A DNA stretch of 64,000 bases. Origin: Listeria kieliensis (GTDB taxonomy: Bacteria > Bacillota > Bacilli > Lactobacillales > Listeriaceae). A model generated the notes under the pieces. That model searched no databases. It was not told where the DNA came from and was given only the letters and a program-made list of their open reading frames with translations. Location: contig NZ_LARY01000001.1 in the NCBI RefSeq assembly GCF_003369925.1, forward strand, positions 806,001-870,000, given 5' to 3'. Position 1 is the stretch's first letter; each line of letters begins with the position of its first letter. The position numbers and the translations under genes are program-made. Positions 10,042-18,848 of this stretch are shown piece after piece.

Positions 10042-10087
10042 AAGTTTTAGGCTAGCTAAAAAGCTAGCCTAAAACTTCTTTGTTTTT
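10041..10087 (+). terminator. Strong terminator ending the asd-dapG-dapA-rnjB operon
   Basis: A 17-bp perfect stem: the left arm is 10041-10057, the right arm 10062-10078, with an AAAA loop. TTTGTTTTT follows. The left arm starts on the last base of the rnjB stop codon. Confidence 0.95.
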
Positions 10088-10140
10088 ATTTAGAGAAATC
10101 CGGGAAAAGAGTTAGAGGATAAATGGAGAGGATGAACAAT

Positions 10141-11469
10141 ATGGATTACAAGTTTGATGCCATTGTGATTGGAAGTGGTGTGAGCGGGACTTCCGCCGCT
10201 TACGCACTGAATGAAGCAGGAAAGAAAGTGGCAATTATTGAAGAACGAGATTGGGGTGGCACTTGTGTGCTTCGTGGATGCGATCCTAAAAAGGTATTAG
10301 CTGGTGCGATGGAAGCACATAATTTTTCGGAGCGGTTACGAGGCAAGGGAATCAAGCAAGTCGCGGAGATTGATTGGAAAGATTTGCAAGACTTCAAGAA
10401 AAGCTTTGTTGAGTCTGTTCCAGAAAGTCGCTTAGAAGGTTTTCAAGAAGCAAAAATTGAAACATTTAAAGGAAGTGCCGCTTTTCTAGATGCTCATAAG
10501 TTGCAAGTTGGCGAAGATACACTTTCCGCTGAGGACATTATTATCGCGACAGGAGCACGACCAAATATTCCGGATATCGAAGGAAAAGAAATTTTTCTCA
10601 CGAGTGATGATTTTTTGGATTTGGAGACTCTTCCGAAACGGATCGCTTTTGTTGGAGGTGGCTATATTGCCTTTGAGTTTGCGGCGATTGCGCATGCGGC
10701 GGGAAGTGAGGTACATTTGATTCATCACAATAGTCGGCCACTAAAGGGGTTTGATGAGGATCACGTGGCGATGCTTGTGAGTTCGCTCAAATCAGATGGC
10801 GTTCATTTTCACTTTGATACGGATGTGGAACAGCTTGCAAAACGAGATGCTGGGATTTTGCTTTCTGCTCAAAATTGGACGCTTGAAGTCGATGCAGTTT
10901 TTGCGACGGCGGGTCGGAAGCCGAATATCGAGCGGCTAAATCTTGAAAAAGCAGGAATTCAGTCGAACCGCCGCGGTATTCTTGTTAATCAATCGCTTGA
11001 AGCCGTTCCTCACGTTCTAGCAGTAGGAGATGTTTCGGTTACTCCAGGTCTTCCACTTACGCCAGTGGACAGCTTTGAGGCGGATTTCGCGGTTTCGTAT
11101 ATTTTAGGCAAGAAACAAGAGATTCAGTATCCGGCGATTCCAAGTGCTGTGTTCTCGAGTCCTAAGCTGGCTCAGGTCGGATTAACGGCAAAAGAAGCGC
11201 TTCAAGAAAAGGATCGCTATCATGTGAATGAAATTGATATGAAAAACTGGTATACGTACCGTAGAACCAATGAGTATCTCAGTCATGCTAAAGTTATAAC
11301 GGAAAAAGAAACTGGGAAGATTGTGGGAGCATCTTTTATTAGTGAAGAAGCAGATGTGATGATCAATTATATCGTGCTTTTAATGAAAGCAGGACTAACA
11401 CTTGATGCGCTTGATTCACTCATTTTTGCTTATCCGTCTCCAGCATCGGATTTACCTTCGTTGCGCTAG
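10141..11469 (+). CDS. FAD/NAD(P)-dependent disulfide oxidoreductase, glutathione-reductase-like
   Basis: A pyridine nucleotide-disulfide oxidoreductase of 442 residues. The FAD motif GSGVSG is at 11-16, the redox disulfide GGTCVLRGCDPKK gives C42 and C47, and the NAD(P) site is VGGGYIAFEFA. The dimerisation domain is short: the chain ends IFAYPSPASDLPSLR. The C-terminal HxxxxE catalytic pair of true glutathione reductases (HAHPTxxE) is absent. I take ATG 10141, nine bases after GGAGAGG; ATGs at 10123 and 10132 are alternatives. In L. monocytogenes the syntenic gene (Lmo1433) is annotated glutathione reductase. The substrate cannot be read from sequence. Confidence 0.8.
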   Translation: MDYKFDAIVIGSGVSGTSAAYALNEAGKKVAIIEERDWGGTCVLRGCDPKKVLAGAMEAHNFSERLRGKGIKQVAEIDWKDLQDFKKSFVESVPESRLEGFQEAKIETFKGSAAFLDAHKLQVGEDTLSAEDIIIATGARPNIPDIEGKEIFLTSDDFLDLETLPKRIAFVGGGYIAFEFAAIAHAAGSEVHLIHHNSRPLKGFDEDHVAMLVSSLKSDGVHFHFDTDVEQLAKRDAGILLSAQNWTLEVDAVFATAGRKPNIERLNLEKAGIQSNRRGILVNQSLEAVPHVLAVGDVSVTPGLPLTPVDSFEADFAVSYILGKKQEIQYPAIPSAVFSSPKLAQVGLTAKEALQEKDRYHVNEIDMKNWYTYRRTNEYLSHAKVITEKETGKIVGASFISEEADVMINYIVLLMKAGLTLDALDSLIFAYPSPASDLPSLR

Positions 11470-11489
11470 CCTCTGACAAATGGTATGAT
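11461..11489 (+). promoter_or_regulatory. SigA-type promoter for the membrane protein gene at 11526
   Basis: TTGCGC (11461-11466), a 17-base spacer ending in TGG, then TATGAT (11484-11489). It overlaps the end of the preceding reading frame. Confidence 0.55.
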
Positions 11490-11525
11490 TAAACCAATTA
11501 TTAGCAAGAAGAAGGAGTATTTTAC

Positions 11526-12185
11526 ATGTTACTATGGATTATTTTAGGTGGCATCCTAGCCTTTATTCTGTTTGTGATTGGGCTGATCATTTTATTTTTC
11601 CCGAAGCAAAGAAAAGTAGGGGCCATTTTAGTTGGTGCGGGGATGGTACTAATGATTGCTGCGATTGTAGGCGTATTTTTGCACTTTAAACAATTGGATG
11701 ATGTGAATAATGAAGTTTTGAATTATTCAGCTGGAAAATCGACAAGTGAATCTGGGAAAAAAGAAGCGAAAACTTATCAAGTGAATCATAAAGTAAATGA
11801 AAATAATATTGAATTGACAGTCAAAACGGTCAAAGTGGAGAAAAAGCCGGTTTATTCGACGATGGAACAAAAAGAAATGCCGGGAAGTATTTCGCTTGTA
11901 TTGGCTGTGAAAAATAACGGGAAAGAGAAGCTTACGACTTACCCGAATCAGGGGACACTGCAAGCTTCTAAAATGGAAGTTGATGGTGGAGATGTCTTGC
12001 TTTCTGAATTTGATGCAAGTACTGTGGAACCTGGAAAAACAATTGAAGGTACCCTAGTATTTCCGCTGGAAAAACTGAAATCAGTTGCTTCCGTTCATTC
12101 TGTATCGCTTTCTTGGCTTAGCTATTTTGGCTCGGAGTCTGATCCAGTTGGAACAGAAACAGGAACAATTAAATTAACGAAATAA
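11526..12185 (+). CDS. Two-TM protein with extracytoplasmic DUF4352/DUF5067-like domain
   Basis: A 219-residue protein of unknown function. Two hydrophobic segments (about residues 2-25 and 31-57) anchor it. The remaining 150 or so residues are predicted outside the membrane and resemble an Ig-like DUF4352/DUF5067 fold (NENNIELTVKTVKVEKKP, ISLVLAVKNNGKEKLTTYPNQGTL, VEPGKTIEGTLVFP). GAAGGAG precedes the ATG. It has its own promoter and terminator, so it is probably monocistronic. The syntenic L. monocytogenes gene is also hypothetical. The domain call is by eye. Confidence 0.75.
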   Translation: MLLWIILGGILAFILFVIGLIILFFPKQRKVGAILVGAGMVLMIAAIVGVFLHFKQLDDVNNEVLNYSAGKSTSESGKKEAKTYQVNHKVNENNIELTVKTVKVEKKPVYSTMEQKEMPGSISLVLAVKNNGKEKLTTYPNQGTLQASKMEVDGGDVLLSEFDASTVEPGKTIEGTLVFPLEKLKSVASVHSVSLSWLSYFGSESDPVGTETGTIKLTK

Positions 12186-12220
12186 AAGAAATCCGCTCAA
12201 AGTCTGAGCGGATTTCTTTT
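12184..12220. terminator. Bidirectional terminator between convergent genes
   Basis: Sixteen-base arms AAAAGAAATCCGCTCA (12184-12199) and TGAGCGGATTTCTTTT (12205-12220) with a five-base loop. The T-rich right arm and A-rich left arm let it work on both strands. It overlaps the stop codons of both flanking genes. Confidence 0.9.
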
Positions 12221-13820
12221 ATTCTGCGACATCTAGAACTTCTGCTAGATAGCCGTCATAACTGATTTCTTTATTGTAGAAGTTTTCTTTTGAAAGGTTG
12301 ATGACACGCGTCGCCAAACTTTGTAAGAGTTGATGGTCGTGACTTGAAAAGATCATTGCTCCATCAAAAGCTGCTAAGCCGTTGTTTAAAGCAGTGATGG
12401 ATTCTAAATCCAAGTGGTTGGTCGGTTCATCTAGTAGAAGAACGTTGGAGCCAGAAAGCATCATTTTTGAAAGCATACAACGCACTTTTTCGCCTCCAGA
12501 TAAGACCTTTACTTTTTTAAGGACTTCATCCCCACTAAAGAGCATGCGACCGAGGAAGCCGCGTAAGAAAGCTTCAGAATCATCTTGTGGAGAGAACTGG
12601 CGTAACCATTCCACAAGGTTTAAGTTGTTGTCTTCGAAAAACTCCGAGTTATCTTTCGGGAAGTAGCTTTGACTTGTTGTGACACCCCAGCGGAATGATC
12701 CTGCGTCAGGTTCCATTTCACCAGCTAAAATTTGCAGAAGAGCGGTTTTCGCCACTTCATCATCCCCTACAAGCGCCACTTTATCATTGCGGTTAATCGT
12801 GAAACTAACATTGTCGAGCACTTTGACACCGTCAATTTCTTTTGTCAGATTTTCGACGGTTAGTAAGTCGTTTCCAACTTCACGATCTGGCTTGAATTGA
12901 ATGAATGGATAACGTCTGCTAGAAGGTTGGATGTCCTCAAGTGTAATTTTATCGAGCATTTTCTTCCGACTTGTCGCTTGTTTCGATTTAGAAGCATTGG
13001 CACTAAACCGCGCAATAAAGTCTTGCAATTCTTTAATTTTTTCTTCTTTTTTCTTGTTGCGGTCGCCCATCATTTGCTGCGCTAGCTGACTCGATTCATA
13101 CCAGAAATCGTAGTTTCCAACATACAGCTGAATTTTGCTGAAATCAAGGTCGGCAATATGTGTACAAACTTTATTTAAGAAGTGACGATCATGAGAAACC
13201 ACAATGACTGTGTTTTCAAAGTTGATTAAAAATTCTTCAAGCCAGTGAATCGCGCGAATGTCTAAGTGGTTGGTCGGCTCATCTAGAAGCAAAATATCTG
13301 GTTTCCCAAAAAGAGCTTGTGCGAGTAAAACCTTGACTTTTTCACTTCCGGTTAAGTCTTTCATATATTTATCATGCAAATCTTGTGAAATACCAAGTCC
13401 GTTTAGTAATACAGCTGCATCGGCTTCAGCTTCCCAGCCGCCAAGTTCACCAAATTCACCTTCGAGTTCTGCAGCACGAATACCATCTTCATCACTAAAA
13501 TCAGGTTTCATATAGATGGCGTTTTTCTCAGCCATAATTTCATAAAGCTTCTGGTGTCCCATGATGACCGTATTTAAAACGAGTTCATCATCATATTGGA
13601 AGTGATCTTGTTGTAAAACAGCAAGTCGTTCACCGGGTGTAATATGAACGCTTCCAGACTGCGAATCTACTTCTCCAGAGAGCACTTTTAAAAACGTCGA
13701 TTTACCCGCTCCATTTGCTCCAATTAAACCATAACAGTTGCCGGGTGTGAATTTGATGGAAACATCTTCGAATAATTTTTTATCGCCATAGCGTAGTCCA
13801 ACATTACTAACAGTTAACAT
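12219..13820 (-). CDS. ABC-F family ATPase (YkpA/YbiT-like)
   Basis: A soluble protein of 533 residues with two ABC cassettes and no membrane segments, as in ABC-F translation factors. Cassette 1 has GANGAGKSTF, the signature LTGSEKVKVLLAQ and Walker B ILLLDEPTNHLD. Cassette 2 has LSGGEKVRCMLSKM and VLLLDEPTNHLD. Its Walker A reads GDDEVAKTAL, with alanine replacing the glycine before the lysine. The linker is of the short charged type. Start is ATG 13820 after AGGAGG; a GTG at 13841 would start before that site. Likely ribosome-associated; no resistance substrate can be inferred. Confidence 0.88.
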   Translation of the reverse strand: MLTVSNVGLRYGDKKLFEDVSIKFTPGNCYGLIGANGAGKSTFLKVLSGEVDSQSGSVHITPGERLAVLQQDHFQYDDELVLNTVIMGHQKLYEIMAEKNAIYMKPDFSDEDGIRAAELEGEFGELGGWEAEADAAVLLNGLGISQDLHDKYMKDLTGSEKVKVLLAQALFGKPDILLLDEPTNHLDIRAIHWLEEFLINFENTVIVVSHDRHFLNKVCTHIADLDFSKIQLYVGNYDFWYESSQLAQQMMGDRNKKKEEKIKELQDFIARFSANASKSKQATSRKKMLDKITLEDIQPSSRRYPFIQFKPDREVGNDLLTVENLTKEIDGVKVLDNVSFTINRNDKVALVGDDEVAKTALLQILAGEMEPDAGSFRWGVTTSQSYFPKDNSEFFEDNNLNLVEWLRQFSPQDDSEAFLRGFLGRMLFSGDEVLKKVKVLSGGEKVRCMLSKMMLSGSNVLLLDEPTNHLDLESITALNNGLAAFDGAMIFSSHDHQLLQSLATRVINLSKENFYNKEISYDGYLAEVLDVAE

Positions 13821-13924
13821 TTTTTTCCTCCTAAAAAGCACATTACCTCTATCATAACACGCTCTTAATTGTAAATAAAGTTTTTCTCATGTTAAAATGA
13901 GGGAAATGAAAGGGTGAGAAACCG

Positions 13925-14305
13925 GTGGTGAAAAATGATCCACTTGATTTAGCGAAGCGTGTGGCTTTTTGTTTAACACTTGATGGCGCAGTTGAAACTT
14001 TTCCATTTGGAGAGCATTTTCATGTGATGCGTGTTTACGAGAAAATGTTTGCACTGATTCACTATAAAGATGGCAGGCTATACGTGAGTGCCAAGTGTGA
14101 ACCCGAAAAAGGAGAACATCTTCGTGAGGAGTATCAAGCCATCATACCAGGCTATCATCTCAATAAAACACACTGGATTTCGGTAGTCGTAACGGAAGAA
14201 GAGCAAATAGATTTTGAACTGGAAAAAGCCATTTTGGCGAACAGTTATCAGCTGGTTTTCTCGAAACTTTCCAAAAAGAAACAAGCCGAAATTCGTGGTT
14301 TCTAG
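13925..14305 (+). CDS. MmcQ/YjbR family protein
   Basis: A 126-residue protein of the MmcQ/YjbR (CyaY-like fold) family, sometimes described as DNA-binding, without a proven role. Family landmarks are the N-terminal VETFPFGEHFHVMRVYEKMFAL, the stretch LYVSAKCEPEKG and the C-terminal HLNKTHWISVVV. Two adjacent GTG codons (13925 and 13928) could start it, after AAAGGGTGAG. It is divergent from the ABC-F gene and ends before the thiamine riboswitch, so it is probably a single-gene transcript. Confidence 0.82.
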   Translation: MVKNDPLDLAKRVAFCLTLDGAVETFPFGEHFHVMRVYEKMFALIHYKDGRLYVSAKCEPEKGEHLREEYQAIIPGYHLNKTHWISVVVTEEEQIDFELEKAILANSYQLVFSKLSKKKQAEIRGF

Positions 14306-14313
14306 CAAAAAGG

Positions 14314-14342
14314 TTTACTTTCAGGTTCATTCACTTTATAAT
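14314..14342 (+). promoter_or_regulatory. Promoter for the thiT riboswitch transcript
   Basis: TTTACT (14314-14319), a 17-base spacer and a perfect TATAAT (14337-14342). Transcription should begin near 14349, just ahead of the riboswitch. Confidence 0.7.
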
Positions 14343-14365
14343 GAATATGTTCAAACTGCATAAAC

Positions 14366-14458
14366 GTTACCACAGGGGGAGCTTCTAGCTGAGATTGAGT
14401 CTTCAGGACTCTGACCCTTTGAACCTGTTCGTTAAGACGAGCGTAGGGATTGTGGCGA
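14366..14458 (+). ncRNA. TPP (THI-box) riboswitch
   Basis: The conserved thi-box blocks are all present in order: CAGGGGGAGC, GCTGAGATTG, CTGACCCTTTGAACCTG and GAGCGTAGGGA. The outer stem forms between CCACA near 14370 and TGTGG near 14452. It precedes the thiamine transporter gene thiT, so it should switch off thiT expression when thiamine pyrophosphate is plentiful. Between the aptamer and thiT (14459-14540) a pyrimidine-rich stretch may hold the expression platform; I cannot assign it. Confidence 0.93.
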
Positions 14459-14540
14459 TTGCACTTTTCTTGTTAATTCGGAAAACTGCTTTCTTCTGGG
14501 GTACGTTTTTGACCAAAAAGAAGAGAGGAGTTTATTTTTT

Positions 14541-15104
14541 ATGGAAAGCAAACGATTACTAATTTTGATTGAATGTGCTATTTTTGCGGCAATCGCAATG
14601 GTCCTAAGTTTTATCCCACTGGATTTTGGCTCTAGCTTTTCGATTTCTCTTGGGATGATTCCGATGTATGTGATTGCTTTGCGCCGAGGCTTTTTCGCAG
14701 CTGGATTTTCTGGGCTTTTATGGGGGTTACTTCATTTTTTGACAGGAAAAGCCTACATTTTAACGTGGAATCAAGCATTAATTGAGTATATCTTGGCTTT
14801 TGTTTTTATTGCCTTTGCAGGGATTTTTGCTAAAAAAGTACGTGCTGCCCTGAAAGAAAAAAATATGAAACAAGCTCAAGCTTATGCGTGGAGTTCGATG
14901 TTTATTGGTGGCATCACGCGTTACTTTTGGCACTATGTAGCAGGAGTCATTTTCTGGGGTGCCTATGCATTTAAAGGATGGAGTGCGCAACTTTTTTCAC
15001 TAGTTATGAATGGTGCAAGTGGTTCAGCGACTATTCTTGTTGCCGGAGCAGTTGTTTCGATTATTCTTCAAATCAAGCCGCAACTGTTTTTGCCTAAAAA
15101 TTAA
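14541..15104 (+). CDS. thiT: Energy-coupling-factor thiamine transporter S component
   Basis: The membrane S component that binds thiamine and docks with the shared ECF module (EcfA, EcfA', EcfT, encoded elsewhere). It has 187 residues with about six hydrophobic helices. ThiT signatures are the substrate-site helix (LGMIPMYVIALRRGFFAAGFSGLLWGLLHFL) and HYVAGVIFWGAYA. The preceding TPP riboswitch is strong independent support. AGAGAGGAG precedes the ATG and a terminator follows. Confidence 0.95.
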   Translation: MESKRLLILIECAIFAAIAMVLSFIPLDFGSSFSISLGMIPMYVIALRRGFFAAGFSGLLWGLLHFLTGKAYILTWNQALIEYILAFVFIAFAGIFAKKVRAALKEKNMKQAQAYAWSSMFIGGITRYFWHYVAGVIFWGAYAFKGWSAQLFSLVMNGASGSATILVAGAVVSIILQIKPQLFLPKN

Positions 15105-15111
15105 AGACGAA

Positions 15112-15142
15112 AGAACGCTCTGGAATTCGGGGCGTTTTTTTT
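15112..15142 (+). terminator. Terminator after thiT
   Basis: ACGCTC pairs with GGGCGT around an eight-base loop and is followed by eight T residues. Confidence 0.75.
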
Positions 15143-15151
15143 GCGTAATAG

Positions 15152-15179
15152 TTGAAAATCTAGCGAGAAGGCATAGAAT
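15152..15179 (+). promoter_or_regulatory. SigA-type promoter for the UvrA-like gene
   Basis: TTGAAA (15152-15157), a 16-base spacer and TAGAAT (15174-15179), about 40 bases ahead of the start codon. Confidence 0.6.
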
Positions 15180-15216
15180 AGGAGTTATGAAAAGGGTTTT
15201 CTGAGGAGGAAAAGCG

Positions 15217-17481
15217 ATGCATGAAGAGATTTCAATTTTAGGCGCCAAAACAAATAATTTGAAAAATATTTCTGTACATATTCCGAAAGGCAAAATCACA
15301 GTTGTGACTGGTCTTTCAGGTTCAGGTAAGTCTTCACTTGTTTTTGACACCTTGGCTGCTGAGTCGCGGCGTTTATTGAATGAAACTTATTCAAGTTATA
15401 TTCAGCAGATTCTGCCACATTATGAGGAGCCCGTTGTAGATCAAATTAAAAACTTGCCAGTTTCTATTGTTATCGATCAAAAAAAAGTGGGTGGAAATGC
15501 ACGTTCAACGGTGGGAACGATGACAGATATCTATACGGGACTACGCTTGCTTTTTTCAAGGCTTGCAAAACCATTTATTGGCTACTCGATGGTCTATTCA
15601 TTTAATAATCCGCAAGGGATGTGCAAAAGGTGCCAAGGAATTGGTGAAGTCACAGATTTCGATGTAGCTGCTGTCATCGACTATAGCAAATCTCTAAACG
15701 AAGGGGCTATTCAATTTCCAACTTTTCAACCTGGCGGATGGCGTCTGACTCGCTATACGGAATCAGGTTATTTTGATAACGATAAGAAAATTGCGGACTA
15801 TTCGGAACAAGAGCTACAAAAACTTCTTTATGATAAGGGAGGGAGTAAACCGGAAAACCCAACAAGTCAATTTCCAAAAACAGCGGAATATGTGGGTGTC
15901 CTTGAACGGATTCGAAAGTCTTTACTAGAAAAAAATGATAAAAAATATCAAACGGATTTAAAGCGAATCACCAATACGGTTGAGTGTCCAGACTGCCACG
16001 GAACGCGTGTCAATGAAACAGTGCGTTCAGCAAAAATTTCAGGTTATTCAATTGGAGATTGCGTCAAAATGTCTGCAGACAGCTTATTTGCTTTTATAAA
16101 CAGCATGCAAGATCAACAGACTGAGATTGTGCTGAAAGACTTACGGAATCGACTAAAGAGCATGCTCGCAGTTGGACTTGGCTATTTGACCATTGATAGA
16201 AAAACAGCAAGTTTATCAGGTGGAGAATCACAGCGTCTGAAGATGACTAAGCACTTAAATAGTGCGCTATCTGATGTGCTTTATATATTTGATGAACCGA
16301 GTGTTGGACTTCACCCAGAGGATTTAGCAGGACTTGGAAGAGTTCTAAAACGGCTCAAGCAAAAAGGAAATACACTAGTTTTGGTAGATCACGATCCCGA
16401 CATCATTGCACTTGCTGATACGGTCATTGAAGTTGGACCAGACGCAGGGAAAAATGGTGGTGAAATCACTTTTTCTGGAAATTTTAGCGAGTTTATGAGT
16501 TCAAATTCAACAACGGCTCAAGCGCTTGCGAAGAAACCCACTTTAAATGCGAAAAAGACACCTTTTACACAGTTTTATACACTGGAAGGAGTCAGTGCTT
16601 TCAACATTCAAAATGAGTCGGCAAGCTTTCCTAAAACTGGAATGACTGTGGTGACGGGGCTTGCGGGATCTGGTAAAAGTACACTGGTAAGAAAATTATT
16701 TACAGCGAAATATCCCGAGGCTGTTGTTTTTGACCAATCGAGTATTCGCGGAAGCAATCGGTCCAATTTACTCACGTATTTGGGCGTTTTTGATTCGCTT
16801 AGAAAGAAATTTGCAAGTATTTCTGGGAAAAGTGCGTCTTTGTTTAGTTTTAACGGGAAAGGAGCCTGCCCTGAATGTAAGGGAAAAGGTGTGATCAAAT
16901 ATGATCTTGCTTATATGGGAAATGTGACGGAACGTTGTGAAAAATGCCACGGGAAACGGTATAACGAAGAGGCACTGAGTGTTAAGTGGCAAGGAAAAAA
17001 TATGGATGAGTTTTTAAGTTTGACAGTAGAAGAAGCGCTTTTGATGATTGATATTCCGGAAGTGCATCAAGCTTTAGTGGCACTTCGTGATGCCAATTTA
17101 AACTACATTCAACTGGGACAAAGTTTGGATACTCTTTCTGGTGGTGAGATGCAGCGCCTCAAAATTGCAACGAAGCTGCTTGAAGATACGGAAAAGCAGT
17201 TTGATTTATTTATACTAGATGAACCGAGCACAGGGCTTCACGAGAAAGATGTTTTTCACCTCCTTGAATTACTCCAAAAACTTAAAAACGAAGGGAAAAC
17301 GTTAATTGTTTTGGAGCATAATTTATCGATCATTAGCCAAGCGGATTGGATTGTAGATATGGGGCCAAGAGGAGGAAGCCTTGGTGGCAAAGTTTTGTTT
17401 CAGGGCTACCCAGTGGATTTACTCCAAGCAGCGAATTCTTTTACAGCAAGCCACTTGAAAAAATTTTTACGGCAGGAATGA
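15217..17481 (+). CDS. UvrA-like ABC ATPase (UvrA paralogue, short form)
   Basis: A UvrA-related protein of 754 residues, about 190 shorter than true UvrA. Walker A GLSGSGKSS lies at 32-40 and the first signature (LSGGESQRL) starts with S334. The second Walker A is GLAGSGKST (about 480-489), and LSGGEMQRLKIA and LDEPSTGLH follow. Zinc-type cysteine pairs are CKRC (136-139), CPDC, CPEC and CEKC. The interval between Walker A and the first zinc pair is too short for the UvrB-binding domain of UvrA, so it belongs with UvrA2/DrrC-like proteins linked to drug tolerance in some bacteria. AGGAGG precedes the ATG. I do not recall it between thiT and opuCA in L. monocytogenes. Confidence 0.88.
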   Translation: MHEEISILGAKTNNLKNISVHIPKGKITVVTGLSGSGKSSLVFDTLAAESRRLLNETYSSYIQQILPHYEEPVVDQIKNLPVSIVIDQKKVGGNARSTVGTMTDIYTGLRLLFSRLAKPFIGYSMVYSFNNPQGMCKRCQGIGEVTDFDVAAVIDYSKSLNEGAIQFPTFQPGGWRLTRYTESGYFDNDKKIADYSEQELQKLLYDKGGSKPENPTSQFPKTAEYVGVLERIRKSLLEKNDKKYQTDLKRITNTVECPDCHGTRVNETVRSAKISGYSIGDCVKMSADSLFAFINSMQDQQTEIVLKDLRNRLKSMLAVGLGYLTIDRKTASLSGGESQRLKMTKHLNSALSDVLYIFDEPSVGLHPEDLAGLGRVLKRLKQKGNTLVLVDHDPDIIALADTVIEVGPDAGKNGGEITFSGNFSEFMSSNSTTAQALAKKPTLNAKKTPFTQFYTLEGVSAFNIQNESASFPKTGMTVVTGLAGSGKSTLVRKLFTAKYPEAVVFDQSSIRGSNRSNLLTYLGVFDSLRKKFASISGKSASLFSFNGKGACPECKGKGVIKYDLAYMGNVTERCEKCHGKRYNEEALSVKWQGKNMDEFLSLTVEEALLMIDIPEVHQALVALRDANLNYIQLGQSLDTLSGGEMQRLKIATKLLEDTEKQFDLFILDEPSTGLHEKDVFHLLELLQKLKNEGKTLIVLEHNLSIISQADWIVDMGPRGGSLGGKVLFQGYPVDLLQAANSFTASHLKKFLRQE

Positions 17482-17591
17482 AAAGGTAGAAATGGATGAA
17501 AACTGAGTGATTGGAAGGATTGAGAAGGGGACTTGTTTAATAAATATTACTTATAAAAAAACAAATATTTGATAAGTTTTTCCTTGAAAAT

Positions 17592-17617
17592 GTTTTATGC
17601 CAACGCAACTAGGGAAA
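17592..17617 (+). promoter_or_regulatory. Candidate SigB promoter for opuCABCD
   Basis: GTTT (17592-17595), 16 bases, then GGGAAA (17612-17617) fits the SigB pattern GTTT-N13-17-GGGWWW. It lies 46 bases before the opuCA start. SigB control of opuC is established in L. monocytogenes; the site here is read by eye. Confidence 0.6.
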
Positions 17618-17663
17618 AAACAAGATAGAGTTTCATCAAAAATGACTAACGGAGGTGCTTTAA

Positions 17664-18845
17664 GTGTTACGATTTGAACACGTTTCGAAAACCTATAAAG
17701 GTGGAAAAAAGGCAGTTGATGATCTCAATTTAGATATCGATAAAGGCGAATTTATTTGTTTTATCGGTCCGAGTGGCTGCGGAAAAACAACAACCATGAA
17801 GATGATTAATCGATTAATCGATCCTACAGAAGGTAAAATACTTATTGATGATAAGGACATTTCACAAGAAGATCCAGTCAAACTAAGACGTTCTATCGGC
17901 TATGTGATTCAGCAAATTGGCTTGATGCCTCACATGACTATTCGTGATAACATTGTGCTCGTTCCTAAGCTATTAAAATGGTCAGACGAGAAAAAGCAAG
18001 AGCGTGCGAAAGAGTTAATCAAGCTGGTGGATTTACCAGAAGAGTATCTCGATCGTTATCCCTATGAATTAAGTGGCGGACAGCAACAGCGTATTGGCGT
18101 TTTACGTGCGCTAGCAGCTGAACAAAACTTGATTTTAATGGACGAACCTTTTGGTGCGCTTGACCCGATCACACGGGATTCATTGCAAGAAGAATTTAAA
18201 AATTTGCAACAAGAACTTGGAAAAACGATTATTTTCGTTACCCACGATATGGACGAAGCACTTAAGCTTGCTGATCGCATCGTGATCATGCAAGCAGGAA
18301 AAGTCGTTCAGTTTGATACGCCAGATGAAATTTTGCGGCATCCAGCAAATTCATTTGTCGAAGAATTTATCGGAAAAGATCGGCTTATTGAAGCGCAACC
18401 AGATGTGACTCAAGTTCGACAAATCATGAACACGAATCCAGTTTCCATTACCGCAGATAAATCTCTTCAAGCGGCGATTCAACTCATGAAACAAAAACGA
18501 GTGGATACGCTTTTAGTAGTGGATGAAAAACAAGTTCTAAAAGGTTACATTGATGTCGAACAAATTGATTCACAGCGCAAGCGCGCAACTTCCGTGGTCG
18601 ATATTCTTGAACGTGATGTTTTCTATGTAAAAGAAGACGCTTTACTGAGAGATACGATTCAACGGATTTTAAAACGCGGCTATAAATATGTGCCAGTTGT
18701 TGATGATGATAAACGCCTCGTTGGAATTGTGACACGCGCAAGCTTAGTTGATATGGTGTACGATTCCATTTGGGGAGAAGAGCAAGAAGATACGGACTCA
18801 AACAACGAAAAAGAAACTGTCGCCACTTCTGAAGGAGGCGAATAA
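17664..18845 (+). CDS. opuCA: Glycine betaine/carnitine/choline ABC transporter, ATP-binding protein
   Basis: The ATPase of the OpuC osmolyte importer, 393 residues. Walker A is GPSGCGKTT (about 36-44), the signature LSGGQQQRIGVLRA, Walker B LILMDEPFGALD and the switch histidine FVTHD. The C-terminal third holds two CBS domains (IMNTNPVSITADKSLQAAIQ and RDVFYVKEDALLRDTIQ), which sense ionic strength or nucleotides in this family. The start is GTG 17664 after CGGAGGTG. The tail is acidic. It is the first gene of opuCABCD, with opuCB three bases downstream. Confidence 0.96.
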   Translation: MLRFEHVSKTYKGGKKAVDDLNLDIDKGEFICFIGPSGCGKTTTMKMINRLIDPTEGKILIDDKDISQEDPVKLRRSIGYVIQQIGLMPHMTIRDNIVLVPKLLKWSDEKKQERAKELIKLVDLPEEYLDRYPYELSGGQQQRIGVLRALAAEQNLILMDEPFGALDPITRDSLQEEFKNLQQELGKTIIFVTHDMDEALKLADRIVIMQAGKVVQFDTPDEILRHPANSFVEEFIGKDRLIEAQPDVTQVRQIMNTNPVSITADKSLQAAIQLMKQKRVDTLLVVDEKQVLKGYIDVEQIDSQRKRATSVVDILERDVFYVKEDALLRDTIQRILKRGYKYVPVVDDDKRLVGIVTRASLVDMVYDSIWGEEQEDTDSNNEKETVATSEGGE

Positions 18846-18848
18846 CGA

